Counted from the stretch's first letter, positions 1-12,300 are shown. The stretch: 64,000 nt of DNA from Chitinophaga agrisoli (GCF_008386695.1 NZ_VUOC01000004.1:2172327-2236326), one strand, 5' to 3'. Made by a program: numbers and translations. The notes: generated by a model not told the origin, from the letters alone.

Positions 1-1152
1 GAAGTCATAACCGCCCATGCCGGTGCCACCGTCTGTAGAAAATACCAGCTCTCCGCTGGGGCCATGGTAATAAGGCGCCTGCTCATTAGAGGTGGTGTTC
101 ACTACGCTGCCCAGGTTACGGCTGTTCATTGGTTTACCATCTGCATCCAGGTCTGCGCACCACAGGTCAAAGCCGCCATAACCGCCTTTGCGGTCGCTGG
201 CGTATAACAGGTGCTGGCCATCCGGCATTACAAAAGGCTGCTGTGCATTAAAACCGGCTGCATTCACCTGTTCATCCAGCAAGACCGGTTCACTCCAGGT
301 ATTGCCGCTCTTTTTGCTGCGGTAAATGGCGGATGTTTTTTTGCCATCGGCTATCTTCCAGCGGGTCAGAAACAGGGTATTACCATCCGGCGTAATGCTG
401 ATAGCGCCCTGGTGCTCATCCTTTGGTTGTGGCAAAGGTATACGGGTAACGCTGCCGGCTATACCGGCCTGGTATACACGGTTCAGGTGCACATGGTTCT
501 TATCATTGGCGCTGTCTGGCCGGGTAGAGGTAAATACCATGCTGCCATCGTTCAGCAGCACGGGCGCATAACTGGCGCCGGTAGTATTGAGGCCCGCAGG
601 CGCTTTATGCACGGAGAACTGGGACAGGTCCTTACGGCCCAGCTGCTCCTGTATAAACCGCAGGTTGCGTACTTCCCTTTCTGCCGCTGCTTTATATTCG
701 TCGTTGGTTTCGTGTATGCTCAGGAAATAGTCAAAAGCTTTTTCAGCCGCCTCATATTTTTCCAGTGCCCGCAGCGCAGTGGCATAATGAAAACCTGCCA
801 GCGGGAACTGTGTTTTATCAAACTCCAGCGCTTCTTCATAATAAGGCGCAGCCTTCACATAGTTATGCAGCTGGCGGTAACTTTCCGCCAGGTAATAGAT
901 GGCCTGCTGCTCGCTACTCAGTACCACTACGGGCTTTTTGCTCAGCGTATTGGCTGTGTAAGGATTGTACACCGCCGGCCGTATAATGGTCTTACGCGAT
1001 GCCAGGTATTTTTCATAATACTGTGCGGCAGAGTTATAGTCCGCTTTTTTATAATAATGATCGGCTGCTTTCAGGTAGTCGTAAGTAAACTGGGCATGGG
1101 CCATCGCCATCATCAGCATTACACCGGCAGCAGTAAGGAATATCTTTTTCAT
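1..1152 (-). CDS. TPR/PD40 envelope protein, probably OmpA family (partial, C-terminus outside window)
   Basis: The reading frame is open from the ATG at 1152 to the window edge (384 codons). It begins with a signal peptide (MKKIFLTAAGVML, then MAHAQ at about residue 20). Residues about 21-150 are helical and TPR-like (KAADHYYKKADYNSAAQYYE). From about residue 195 there are PD40/WD40-like propeller repeats (SYAPVLLNDGSMVFTSTRP, then DGQHLLYASDRKGGYGGFDL). Proteins of this layout in Bacteroidota usually end in an OmpA peptidoglycan-binding domain; that part is not visible, so the OmpA label is inference. It starts 25 bases after the PorP/SprF gene on the same strand and is probably cotranscribed with it, a pairing common beside T9SS type B cargo. 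The likely role is an envelope-anchored partner of the surface proteins encoded upstream. Confidence 0.85.
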   Translation of the reverse strand, partial: MKKIFLTAAGVMLMMAMAHAQFTYDYLKAADHYYKKADYNSAAQYYEKYLASRKTIIRPAVYNPYTANTLSKKPVVVLSSEQQAIYYLAESYRQLHNYVKAAPYYEEALEFDKTQFPLAGFHYATALRALEKYEAAEKAFDYFLSIHETNDEYKAAAEREVRNLRFIQEQLGRKDLSQFSVHKAPAGLNTTGASYAPVLLNDGSMVFTSTRPDSANDKNHVHLNRVYQAGIAGSVTRIPLPQPKDEHQGAISITPDGNTLFLTRWKIADGKKTSAIYRSKKSGNTWSEPVLLDEQVNAAGFNAQQPFVMPDGQHLLYASDRKGGYGGFDLWCADLDADGKPMNSRNLGSVVNTTSNEQAPYYHGPSGELVFSTDGGTGMGGYDF

Positions 1153-1177
1153 GGGTCTGTGAATTAAGGATTGATGA

Positions 1178-2185
1178 TTATAACCGCGGACAAACAAACT
1201 CTACTTCCGGCGCTTTGGCGCGTTTGCGGCCTATGAAGGTGAGGGATACCTCAAAGCTGTTAGCGCCCCTTACCATCTTACCCAGGTCAGAAGTATTGAT
1301 ATCATAACTGGCGCCCAGTGTCATGGTCTTATAAATAAAACCGGCGTATACGCTCATCGCATCCTTTACACGGTAATTAGCGCCCAGCAGGAAATCTGTA
1401 TTCATCGCGGCATTCATCTGCGCATAAGCGCCAAACATCTTCTCAGTAGCGCTGCCCTGTTTCATATACAGCGCATTAGGCGTAAGCGTGAGTATGTCCG
1501 ACAAGGCCAGCCTTACGCCCGCATGGGCTATATAACGCATGGGCAGGCGGGCGTCGCCATGGCTGCTGAACTGGTCTTTGGGCCGGGTAAGATGCGATAC
1601 GGAGAAGCCGCCAAAAAGATTAGCCTGCTTGCCCGGCGCGGCATCATAGTATAACACGCCTGCGCCCGCATCAAATGAACCGGCAGAAGTACGGGTAAAC
1701 ACATCCGCAGAAGAAGTAGTGGGATTGTAACCGGTAATGGGATTCCACTGGTCGCCAAAAGTGAGCTTGGAAGGATCAAACTTGCGCTGTATATATCCTA
1801 TCTGCATACCAAAGGCCAGCTGGTGCGTTTGCTGCGCGCCAAACTTTACGCCGGTATACGCTACGTTGGCGTATGCGGTGGTATAGTTATAACCGCCATC
1901 GCCGGCCGCCTGGTTCAGCACACTGGCGCCAAAATTGAAATTCTTCTCCGTGGTGATATCCGCCGCTGTGCCAAAGGTGGAGAACGGGCTGCTGATATTA
2001 CCCCACTGCGTGCGGTAAATGGCAGACAGCCGGTAGTCCCCGTCAAACGCGCCGGTAAGGGCCGGGTTCAGCCAGGATGGATACACATAGTATTGGGAGA
2101 AATGCGGATCTATCTGCGCCTTTGTATCCAGGGCGAAGATCGTGGTAACGATCAGCATGCACAATGTTTTGTTAAGGGTGTTCAT
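1178..2185 (-). CDS. PorP/SprF family type IX secretion system outer-membrane protein
   Basis: This 335-aa protein has a signal peptide (cleavage after about residue 23, DTKAQ). The family's N-terminal signature follows at once (DPHFSQYYVYPSWLNPALTG), and alternating beta-strand-rich sequence runs to the C-terminus, as expected for an outer-membrane barrel. Family knowledge: SprF of Flavobacterium johnsoniae is required for surface delivery of the type B cargo SprB, and PorP belongs to the same family. The two genes immediately upstream encode giant proteins with type B sorting domains, and this gene follows the second one after 21 bases. I infer it is their dedicated surface-anchoring or delivery partner rather than the core PorP of the secretion machine. 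Length and signature fit the family well. Confidence 0.9.
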   Translation of the reverse strand: MNTLNKTLCMLIVTTIFALDTKAQIDPHFSQYYVYPSWLNPALTGAFDGDYRLSAIYRTQWGNISSPFSTFGTAADITTEKNFNFGASVLNQAAGDGGYNYTTAYANVAYTGVKFGAQQTHQLAFGMQIGYIQRKFDPSKLTFGDQWNPITGYNPTTSSADVFTRTSAGSFDAGAGVLYYDAAPGKQANLFGGFSVSHLTRPKDQFSSHGDARLPMRYIAHAGVRLALSDILTLTPNALYMKQGSATEKMFGAYAQMNAAMNTDFLLGANYRVKDAMSVYAGFIYKTMTLGASYDINTSDLGKMVRGANSFEVSLTFIGRKRAKAPEVEFVCPRL

Positions 2186-2206
2186 CTTACACTGTATTTA
2201 TTAGCG

Positions 2207-5200
2207 TTATCTTAAAATGGTTACATATCCTGTAAGCGGGGCAAACCCGTTCTGTAATTTTATTACATAGTAATAGGTGGCCAGCGGCAGCTGTTTACCG
2301 TTCCAGGCGCCATCCCAGGCGGTGTTATACCCGCTGGAGGAATAGATGCGCTGTCCATAGCGGTTATACACCTCCACCGTAGCGCCGGGATAATCTGCCA
2401 GGTTGGTGATCACCCAGGTATCATTAATGCCATCGCCATTGGGGGAGAAAGCATTCGGTACCTTCACCGGTTTCAGCACCTTCACCGTCAGTTGATCCGT
2501 GGCCGCACAATTGCCTCCCCCTATTGCGGTAAGCGTATATACCTGGTCATGCGTGGCCACCAGGTAAGGCCGCAGTATGGTGGCATCCGGAAAATCAATA
2601 GCGGGCGTCCAGCGGAAGCTGAGCGATGCGGAATCATTCACCGTAGGATTGAATTGAATGGTCGTGCCTTCTGTTACCGTGAAGGAAGGCCCGGCGTCTA
2701 TCACCGGTTGCAGGTATACCAGCACCTGATCTGTATAGGGATCAGATACGCAGCCAAAGGCATTGGTCACCGTTAGCTGTACATCATAATTGCCAGGCGC
2801 GTTATATCGTTTTACGGGCGCATCATCGGTAGCGGTAGTGCCATCTCCAAAAGCCCAATCCCATTTTTTAATAGTGCTGTTAGGCGCGGTGCTTCTGTCT
2901 GTGAACACATTATCCGCGCCCTGGCACAGGGTATCCGGCTCTACCAGGAAACTGGCGATGGGTTTGTCATAGAAGGCGCTGAACACCTTAGCAGTATCAT
3001 CCACGCATCCAAAAGCAGATGTAGCTGTTAGCCGTATGCTGTAGGTCCCGCTGGCGGCATATACATGCGATGCGTCTTTTACCGTAGAGGCGGTACTGCC
3101 ATCCCCAAAATTCCAGGACCAGCTTAATGTACTGTTATCTGCTACGGTAGTTTGGTTCGTGAAAGCAACCGTGCCTTGCGGCATACATACTGCTACGGGC
3201 AGGCCAAAATCAGCTACTGGTAATGGATGTACGGCTGCGGCATGTGTTACGGTATCGCTCACGCAGCTGTGATCGCTGATAGTGACCAGTTTAATATTAT
3301 AGGTATTATGTGTATTGTATTGATGCGTAAAGGCATTGCCGTTAAACTGCGTGGCCATGGTACCATCGCCAAAGCTCCAATCCCAGCGGGTAATGTTCCC
3401 AGCCGGAATGCTGGAGTTATCTGTAATCGCTACCGCTTCACCCAGGCACACGCTATTATCCGCGGTAAATGCGGCTGCCGGTTTAGGATACACGGTGATC
3501 TCACTGGAAACAGAATCCTTACAGCCACCCGTCGTATTAAACACATACCAGATAGTATGCGTACCGGCGCCGGCTGCGCTGGCCTGGAAATTACCCTGCG
3601 CGTCTGTGCCAGGCCCACGATAGGTGCCTGTACCGGCTACGCCATTGGTAACAGCCCCTTTGGCAATAGACACCGCCGTTTTCACATTCTCACATACCGC
3701 CGGTAAGGGCGCAAAGACCAGCGCCGGCTTCAGGTTAAACGTGGCAGACACCGTGGTATCTTTCATACAACCATGCTCCGTAGTTACGCTGTACTTGATG
3801 CTATACGCGCCAAATTTGGTATAGGTATGCGTAGGGTTAGGCTGGTCAGATGTATTGGGATTGGCAGGCGTAGCGCCGGTATCTCCAAAATCCCAGGCAT
3901 AATCACTTAAGGTCTGCCCATCCGGTACCGTGGTGGTACTGGTAAATTGCACCATACCATCCACCGGCAAACAGTTCTGCGGGTAGTTAAAGCCCAATTG
4001 CGGTTTAGCGTATACCGTCACATTTTTGGTGATGGTATCGCTCACACAACGGTCGCTTACCTTTACGATATGTTTAATGGCATACGTGCCATGACCGGGA
4101 TACTTAGCCGTTTGCGCGGCATTGGTAGTAGCGGTGTTGTTTGTGCCATTGCCAAAATCCCAGTACCAGGATTTAATAGGCGCAGGCCCGCCAAAGGTGG
4201 AGTTGTCTGTTAGTTTAATGCTGTCGCCTTCACAGGTGGATGCAGGCGAAGTAGCAAAATCCGCCACCGGTTTAGGACGTATCACCACCTGCATGGTAGT
4301 ATCGCCCACACAACCTTCCGTAGAGATGCCTACCAGTTTTATGCTCTGCGTACCAACTGGGAACAGCTTATCCACCAGCTGACCGCTATCCAGTACCGGA
4401 CCGGCAAATGTCCATTTCCAGCGGTCTATCTTATACCCGTTGGTGCTACTCGTATCACCGGCCAGGTGTACCGTATCCAGCGTACAGCCGGTATGCGTAT
4501 AAGTAAAATATGGTTTTGGCTTACCCTTAACGATCACGGTGAATTTCACTTCTTCCGTGTTGTTACAGTTCTCTATGCTGGGATGCGTAGAAAGGATCGG
4601 GATCTCAAAAGTATCTATCGTGTTAAAGGTATATTGCTGTGGTAGCGTATACTTATAATACGTGGTCCCATCTACGATCACCGTGCCTTTACTCACCGGG
4701 GCATTATCCGTAACATCTGCGTTAGGCGTAACCACGCCACCCAGCTGGCTTAGCCGCCATACCATCTTAGTAGGCTGGTAAGCGATGAGCACAGATAATT
4801 CCACGGGCGTATTGTTACAGGTAAACTCATTAGTGGCGGAAGAAGAGTCAAGTGTATTATGTATTGCGCCTAATACGTTCAGGTTATTGATCAGTGTACC
4901 GGCGTTATAACCATAGCTTTCCACACTGCCCAGTCCATAGGTAATGGCCGTAAAGGCGGAATCGCTTTTTACCAGGGCTTGCGCTTTGGTGGCCGTCCAG
5001 CGTTTAACCACTACAGAATAACCGGCCATATTGGGATGTGGATAGGTGGCAGTCCACGCATTTGGCTGCCCGTCTATCATCAGGGAGCTAAGGCCGCCCG
5101 TGGGAATGATCAGTATCAGGTAATTAATGTCAATATTCTCGCGGTCATTGCGGTAAAAACCTATCTGTTTAATGGCCTGCGCATTGGGGCTGATGTAGAC

Positions 5201-6337
5201 CATCTCCGGGTCGCCCAAGGGGCCGGTATTGGTACAACCGCCGTTGGAAGCCATAAACTGCGCTACCAGTATCGGTTTATCAGATTCTATCAGGTCTGCG
5301 GTATTGCCGTTGAACTGGTAATACGATCCATTGATCAGCGGGGTAAGCACCACGCCATTCCGCTTCACCACCGTAGTGGGATCTTTGACCAGCACTTTAT
5401 AGATGCTGGTTTGATTGCTGGTGGCACTGGTGCTCGTAGGGATAGGCGCTGTAAGGTATTGTTTGCCCCATGCCTGCGAAGGGAAGATCTGCTGCATATT
5501 GTTATCCCCTCCGCCCGGAAAACTACCGGGGCACTCTATATAAGTGCGGCTGCTGCCGGAGAACACCGCAATGGGCGCACAACCGCCGGCCCCGTTGGCA
5601 ATGGATTTCACCTTAGTGCCGGTGAGCTCATTGCCACGGCCGGTACCACTGCCCAGCGATGCGCCAATCAATTGGTACACCTGCCCTTTCATCAGCGTTT
5701 GGGTGAATGGTACACCCGGTACCCGCCCGTTACGGCTGGGCACCGAGGGTGTAACCTCTATCACCGTATTATCTGCATTAGCCATTACATACATCCAGGA
5801 AAAGCAGTTATCCTGGTAATACTGTTCACTGTTCAGGGAAATATAGGAGTAACCCCATGTTTCCACCGGCATCAGCATAGTGGCGCCGGATGAAGCGCTG
5901 CCAAAGATGTGCGCATAGGCTACAATGGGCACATTGCTTTCTATATGGATCGCTTTATTCGTGAAAACGCCTTCGCCGCCGGTGCCGCCAAAAGATGGCG
6001 GGGGCGAGTACAAACGCGCGTCATAGAAACCCGCTTTGGGTATATACTCTGTGGCGATCACCGTATTGGCAGGAATGTTATAGGTCCTTACCCAGGCGGT
6101 GCCATAGATACTGACCGTTACCGTGGCCGGCTGTTCGGCGCTCAGGTACAGTATCATCTCCTGGCTGTTATCCATGCCCGGCTCCATAAACTGGTGGTGC
6201 CCGTAGGCCACCCAGAACTCTTTCCCTTTATTGGAAAGGTTCTGGGCGCGGGCCCCCATGCTTAGCAGCAACAGCCCTGTTATACAGAGGAGCGCATGAT
6301 ATGTGATGGGTTTGATCATTGTTGTCAGATTTTTCAT
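2207..6337 (-). CDS. T9SS type B cargo: IgGFc-binding-like N-domain, PKD repeats, gliding-type C-terminal domain
   Basis: This 1376-aa surface protein starts with a signal peptide (about residues 7-32, ending GARAQ; a start at the internal Met at 6319 is equally plausible). Residues about 33-490 form an IgGFc-binding-protein N-terminal domain (KGKEFWVAYGHHQF). Residues about 610-1190 hold roughly six PKD-type domains recognisable by W-x-W-x-FG-(D/N)-G cores (WYWDFGNG, WDWSFGDG, WSWNFGDG, WDWAFGDG). The last 85 residues are the CHU_C/gliding-motility type B sorting domain (VPNAFSPNGDGINDTW, WDGAWNGKQLPLATYYYV). Type B domains direct secretion through T9SS and attachment by PorP/SprF partners. 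The ATG overlaps the stop codon of the upstream giant gene by one base, indicating coupling. The protein is likely an adhesin or matrix protein; its ligand is unknown. Confidence 0.9.
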   Translation of the reverse strand: MKNLTTMIKPITYHALLCITGLLLLSMGARAQNLSNKGKEFWVAYGHHQFMEPGMDNSQEMILYLSAEQPATVTVSIYGTAWVRTYNIPANTVIATEYIPKAGFYDARLYSPPPSFGGTGGEGVFTNKAIHIESNVPIVAYAHIFGSASSGATMLMPVETWGYSYISLNSEQYYQDNCFSWMYVMANADNTVIEVTPSVPSRNGRVPGVPFTQTLMKGQVYQLIGASLGSGTGRGNELTGTKVKSIANGAGGCAPIAVFSGSSRTYIECPGSFPGGGDNNMQQIFPSQAWGKQYLTAPIPTSTSATSNQTSIYKVLVKDPTTVVKRNGVVLTPLINGSYYQFNGNTADLIESDKPILVAQFMASNGGCTNTGPLGDPEMVYISPNAQAIKQIGFYRNDRENIDINYLILIIPTGGLSSLMIDGQPNAWTATYPHPNMAGYSVVVKRWTATKAQALVKSDSAFTAITYGLGSVESYGYNAGTLINNLNVLGAIHNTLDSSSATNEFTCNNTPVELSVLIAYQPTKMVWRLSQLGGVVTPNADVTDNAPVSKGTVIVDGTTYYKYTLPQQYTFNTIDTFEIPILSTHPSIENCNNTEEVKFTVIVKGKPKPYFTYTHTGCTLDTVHLAGDTSSTNGYKIDRWKWTFAGPVLDSGQLVDKLFPVGTQSIKLVGISTEGCVGDTTMQVVIRPKPVADFATSPASTCEGDSIKLTDNSTFGGPAPIKSWYWDFGNGTNNTATTNAAQTAKYPGHGTYAIKHIVKVSDRCVSDTITKNVTVYAKPQLGFNYPQNCLPVDGMVQFTSTTTVPDGQTLSDYAWDFGDTGATPANPNTSDQPNPTHTYTKFGAYSIKYSVTTEHGCMKDTTVSATFNLKPALVFAPLPAVCENVKTAVSIAKGAVTNGVAGTGTYRGPGTDAQGNFQASAAGAGTHTIWYVFNTTGGCKDSVSSEITVYPKPAAAFTADNSVCLGEAVAITDNSSIPAGNITRWDWSFGDGTMATQFNGNAFTHQYNTHNTYNIKLVTISDHSCVSDTVTHAAAVHPLPVADFGLPVAVCMPQGTVAFTNQTTVADNSTLSWSWNFGDGSTASTVKDASHVYAASGTYSIRLTATSAFGCVDDTAKVFSAFYDKPIASFLVEPDTLCQGADNVFTDRSTAPNSTIKKWDWAFGDGTTATDDAPVKRYNAPGNYDVQLTVTNAFGCVSDPYTDQVLVYLQPVIDAGPSFTVTEGTTIQFNPTVNDSASLSFRWTPAIDFPDATILRPYLVATHDQVYTLTAIGGGNCAATDQLTVKVLKPVKVPNAFSPNGDGINDTWVITNLADYPGATVEVYNRYGQRIYSSSGYNTAWDGAWNGKQLPLATYYYVIKLQNGFAPLTGYVTILR

Positions 6338-9300
6338 TACCGGATCAGGTTAACGGCTCCTTTCTTCTCTACCACGCTTCCGTCTGTCAGCTGCAGCTTG
6401 CACACATAGATGTACACGCCGGAAGGCTGCATCCTGCCTTTGTACTGGCCATCCCAGCCCCTATTCTGTGTATTGGTCTCAAATACTTTCTCACCCCATT
6501 GGTTAAAGATCATGAAGTGGATGTCTTTGATAATGTAACCATACACGCGCAGCTCATCATTGAGGCCATCGCCATTGGGCGAGAACGCATTGGGGATAAA
6601 GATGCCGTCTGGCAAGGTCTTGGCGCTTACCGGTGCGGACAGTTTATCCTCACAACCTTTCGCTTTTACGATCAGCGTTACGGTTTGTGCGGGCTGTAAA
6701 CCGGTTACCGTATGCGTAAGGCCTCTTTCGCCGGAGGATGGTTTGCTCCAGTTCACGCCGTTGTCGATGGATACTTCGTAACCGGTGGCGTTGGCTACGG
6801 CGCTCCATTTAAAGCGCACCATGTTTACGCCAATGGTATCCACGGTCACCATTGGTGTTACCAGTTGCGGGAATACCGTTACTACGCCCCTGGTGCGGTT
6901 AGCGCCTGCGCAACCGTCTTTCACGGCTTCTACATAGTAGCTGGCGGTAGCGGTGATATTGGGTATGGTAAGGCTGGCGCCGCTGCCGGCCAGCGTACCG
7001 CCCACGGGGGCAGTGTACCAGTTGTAGGTAATATCTGCCTCCGGGCTCTGTACGTTAAAGGTGGCGTTATCGCCTGCGCACACGGTCAGTGAATCATCTG
7101 CCAGCACTACGTCCGGCGCTGCGTTCACCGTTACCGGCAGCGTGGTATCGCCTATACAACCTTCTTCCGCAATAATGCTCAGCTTCACATTGTATACGCC
7201 GGCGGCGCCGTACTTCTTCAGCGGGTCTTTAACGATGGCGGTATCTACATCGCTCTCGCCAAAATTCCATTTCCAGGAGCTGATGCCTACGCCGTTGGCG
7301 GTAGTGGCTGTGCCATGGAACTGTGCGGTATCGCTCACGCAACCGGAATAGGCCACGGTAAAGTCTACCACAGGCGCGCCAATCACCTTAATGGGCAATA
7401 CGGTTTCCAGGCTGTTGTTACAGCTTTCAATATCCGGGTGGGTCATCACGATGGGCACATAGTACATACCCGGCTGACTGAACACATAATTACTGTTGAT
7501 CACAAAACGGAAATACTTACGCCCGTTCACTTCCACAGAATCTTCCGGCACCGGGTTCGTTTGTAACACATCCGCATTGGGATCCAGGTAACTTACCTTG
7601 CTCAGCTCCCATTTCAGGGTAGTGGGCTTCACAGAGATGAGCATAGAGAAACGGAACGGCGTTTTGGCGCAGGTATAATCACTGGCGCTGCCGTTGCCAT
7701 AAATATTACTGAAGGATGGTTGCGTGTTCAGGTTCTTCACCAGCGTACCGGCGTTGTAACCGTAGCTTTCCACGCTACCCAGGCCATAGGTGATGGCCGT
7801 AAAGGCAGAGTCGCTGGTAACAATGGCCTGTGCGGTATCTGCATCCCAGCGTTTTACGACTACCGTATAACCAGGTAGGTTAGGATGCGGGTATACATGG
7901 TCAAAATTGTTGGTACCATCGATCAGCAGGCTGGGCACACCGGCGGTGGGTATGATCAGCGTCAGGTAGTTCACTTCTATGTTCTCCTGCGTATTACGGT
8001 ACAATCCTACTTTATTGATACCCTGTTCAATGGGGCTCAGGTAGATCATTTCCGGATCGCCCAGGCCATCCATATTATCACAGGCGCTGCTGGACGACAT
8101 ATACTGCGCTACCATCACCGGCAGATCTGCTTGTATATAATCCCCGGTATTGCTCTGGAATTCATAGTACCGGTTGTTAATGATACCGGTCAGCTGCACA
8201 CCGTTGCGTTTTACTACCGTAGCAGGATCTTTTACCAGCACGCGGAATATGTTGGTCATAAACACCGCCGGATCACTATCCACAGAGGTAGGCGCCGTCA
8301 GGTAATTGCGGCCCCAGGCCTGTGAGGGGAAGTTCTGCTGGATCAGGTTATCACCGCCGCCTTCCAGGCCGCCGCAACCGAATTGGGTACGGCTGCTGCC
8401 GGAGAACACGGCCACGGGGTAACATTTGCCCGCGCCATTGGGTATTGACTTCACCCGGCTGCCGGAAAGATCATATCCTTCTGTGCCTTGTATCAGCGCG
8501 CCCAGTACCTGGTATACTTCGCCCTTGTTAAGGGTGACGGTAAACGGCACATTCGCAGGCCGGCCGGCCAGTGTAGGTTGAGAGGGGGTTACCTCTACTA
8601 CGGTGTTATCATAATCCGCTATTACATAGAACCAGGAATAAGTATCTGTACCATATTTCTGTTTTGCGGAGAGGGTATAATATTCATAGCCATAAGTGCC
8701 TACAGGCAACAGCATGGTGGCGCCGGAGGATGCGCTGCCATAGATATGCGCATACGCTACTACCGGCACATCACTTTCTATACTGATGCCTTTTTCAGAG
8801 AACCCTTCTGCCAGCAGGCGCGCGTCAGACAAACCGGATTTTGGTATCAGGTCGCTGCTGATCACCGTATTGGCGGGTATGCTGTAGTGTTTCTCCCAGC
8901 TGGTGCCGTTAATACGTACCGTTACATTGGCGGCTGCTTCTGCGCTCAGGTACAGTACCATATCCTGAGAGTTATCACCGCTAAAGAACTGGTGGTGGCC
9001 ATAACCTACCCAGAAACGGGTACCGCGGTTAGAGCTGTCTGCGGCCTGTACTACCGGCGGCGGCGTTGGCATATTGCCTTTCAGGCCGGTGAATTTATCC
9101 AGGAAGCTGAGGCTGGTATCTGCTATAATATTGGCAATGTCTTCCAGCTTGCTGCTGTCACTCGTTTTCCAGGTGTTATTAGCGTCCGTGGTGCGGCCCA
9201 GGCGGATGGTTTTTTCATCCGTAAAAGTACCCTGCCATGAATCCACATAGAATTGCTGGATATCAAAGCTGTAAGGCGTGCTGCCCGGCTCCATATCCGT

Positions 9301-12300
9301 ATAGAAATACATGAACTCCTTAGTGGCGTCTATATTAGGCGGCACTACGCCGGAGTACCTGCGTACGCTTACCGTACCGGGTACGGTGGGGCCCCAGGTG
9401 ATCTTTGATACGGTATCCGTACCAAACATAAAGGTCTGCGTAATACCCGGCGCCGGGGCGGCGGGGATAGCAGGCAATACCGGTGGTACTGCGGTGGGCA
9501 GGAACTCATAGGCGCCCATATCCGGTACGCCGGCTGCTAATGTGGTAGGACGGGGCTGGTTGTTGATATCATGGTCATTACCCGCTACCTGTACCCCACG
9601 GCCATGTATTGCCCAAACATCCGGGTTAGCCACATCAGGCGCCAGGGTGCTGTCGTTTACAAAAGCCGGTTGGTATACAATGGAGCTCTGGTCCAGGTCC
9701 GCCTCATCCCGCCATTGCTGCAGGGTAGGCCGGTCTATATCCGGGAAGCCCTCTTCGTGCACCAATACGGTACCGGTAGTGTACAGCGTGTTATAATCAC
9801 TATTCAGGTCCTCTATATTATCCACCGCCAGCGGATATTTGCCACCGTTGTGTGCAAAGATGTTATTACGCAGCTTCGTATTGGCGGTGGGCGCAAAGTA
9901 AGCGGTGATGTTAGTGGCAGCAGTGGAGGCGCTGCTGTTTAACACAGAGTTATTGTAAAAATTATTGTTCCTGTCGCCGGTAGCATAGATACCGTAAGCA
10001 GTATTGCCGGTGGTATTAATGCTGATCACGTTATTCACTACATCGGTAAAGGAAGTGCTGGTGGTGTACAGGCCATACACGCTACCGGTAACGCCGGTAA
10101 GCGCATGGATCTTATTGCCTGCTATCGTAGCGGGCAGCGCGGCCGTTGCATCACTGCTGGCCTGGTAGATACCGTACACCGTGCTGGTGGCACCCTGTAT
10201 GTTCACTATGTTATCTGCTGTTACATAAGCGGTATCGCTGCTGTTGGAATAAATACCGTAAGACGTGCTGGCGCGTGGCGGCGTGATCTTAATGGTATTC
10301 TTCCGGATCTTGAGCCGGTTGGTATAATAAGTGTAAATGTTATACTGGTAAGCGCCCACTACGGTGTTGCTGTCTATCGTGAGGTTGGGTACCAGGTCAT
10401 CGCCGGAGCTGCCGTACATATAGATACCGGTGCTGCCGTTGGTCACCGTATTACCCCTGATCACGTTACCAGTACCTTTCAGCGGGTTGCCGTAAACACC
10501 CACTACGTTGGTGGTGCTGCTGGTTACCGCAGGCGCAATGATGGCGCAGTTCAGCAGGCTGTCGTAAGACGACGTGCTGGCCAGGTTCACCGCCCTTGCA
10601 TAGGCGCCGTTGGATTTGATGGTAAGCTCCTTATAGGTGATATAGCTGGCACTGTCCAGCTGCAACACATAATTGGCGGCATTGGTGCCCGTAAAGGTGA
10701 GTATTACGCCGCTGGTATTATGGTTCAGTCCCTGGAAAGTAACGCGGCTGGTATCAGATGCGCCGTAAATGCGGTGCATCCTCACCTGCTCTGTATAAGT
10801 GCCGGGCGATACATTAAAGGTCACCCAGCCGGCAATACCGCATTCCAGCGCGTTTACCGCATCCGTAAAAGAGTTGTAGTTCCGTGGGGTGCCTGCGGGC
10901 GCGCCGGGGTTGATGGTATAGAAACCAGAGGGCAGCGGCGCGTTCATGTTCACATGCGCCACGGCGGAGTAAGCGGTATCACCGCCGCACATTACCAGGC
11001 AACGGAAATAGTTCTCTATCGTGAGCTCGGTCTTGTATTCCTTCACAAAGCGGTCTTCTGTCAGGTATCTCCATGGGCCGGTGGCTGTACGGCCTACCTG
11101 CCAGCGGTAGGTTTGTCCGCCGCCGGTGGTGTTGCCATTCAGGCTCAGAGAAATAATAGCGCCCATACATACATTATCCGCGGGCAATGCGGTGGCGGCG
11201 CCTGCATTAGGCGGCGCCACGCAGGGCGGTATGGCAATTTCGAAAGCGCCTATATCCGGCGTGGTGGTGCTCCTGCTCTTACCATCCACATCAATGGTAA
11301 TGCCCAGGGGCGTACCGGTATTATCCAGCGGGGAAATAACCGGGGCCAGGTTACCATTGGGCGCATCGGCATACACCGGGTCCATGCTGATGGAATGCGC
11401 GTCCTGGCTGGTCACTGCCTGCCAGTCCGCCAGCGTGGTGCGGTTGCTAGTAGCGGCATAGCCTACGTTGTCTTGTCCGCCGGTACCTTTTACATATATA
11501 TCATTATAGTCGCTGGTAAAGTCGCTATTGCTGCTGTTCAGGTACATACCATACCTGGTACTATTGCCCGCACGGGTAATGGTGATGATGTTATTGAAGA
11601 AACGTACGCCTGCTATATCACCCGTTTCATTAAAGCCACGGGCGCCGGCGGTGCTGGTATTGGCAGCATCATCCAGTGAAATGGTATTATGATAATAGAA
11701 GATGTTGTTGGATGTATAGTGATAGATACCGCTAAGGGTACCACGGCCGTTGATGTTATAGATCACGTTGTTCGCTACCATGGTCTCTGCGCCTTCTCCG
11801 CCATCTGCATATTGCAGGTAGATGCCGTTAAAATCACTGGTGCTGGTCAGGTTGCCGCCAAACGGGTTAAAGATCCGGTTGCGGGTAATGGTAAGCTTGG
11901 TGCTGGGATCGTATATATAAATAGCCGATACGGTATAGTTGCTGTTATCACGCGTGGGCCGGCTGATGGCATTGCCTTCTATCAGCGTATTGGTGGTATA
12001 ACGGATATAGAAACCAGCGCTGTAGTACTCTTTCACCGCGTTGTTCACAAAGCGGTTGTTCAACAGCGGCACATCTTCATCACCCACCAGCGATACGCCA
12101 TAGTAGCCGCCGGTGATCGTATTCCGCTCAAAAGTATTAGCGTCGCACAGGGTAGCGCCGGCACTGTTGGCGGCATCATCTTCTGCATTGATCACAATAC
12201 CACAGTAGTAGGAAACATCGTCCGTTACATCTGTAATAATGTTACACTTACGTACAATATTACTGTCTGCATTATTGATCAGCTGTACGCCATTGCCATA

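Noticed and set aside
4979-5893. A 304-codon plus-strand frame
   Set aside because: Antisense to the IgGFc-binding-like domain of the 1376-aa protein, which is clearly coding on the minus strand.
10105-11679. A 524-codon open frame on the plus strand
   Set aside because: It lies wholly inside the giant T9SS gene on the other strand, which has a signal peptide and recognisable repeats. The frame's protein is repetitive, without domain character, and reflects the repeat-rich codon pattern of the antisense strand.
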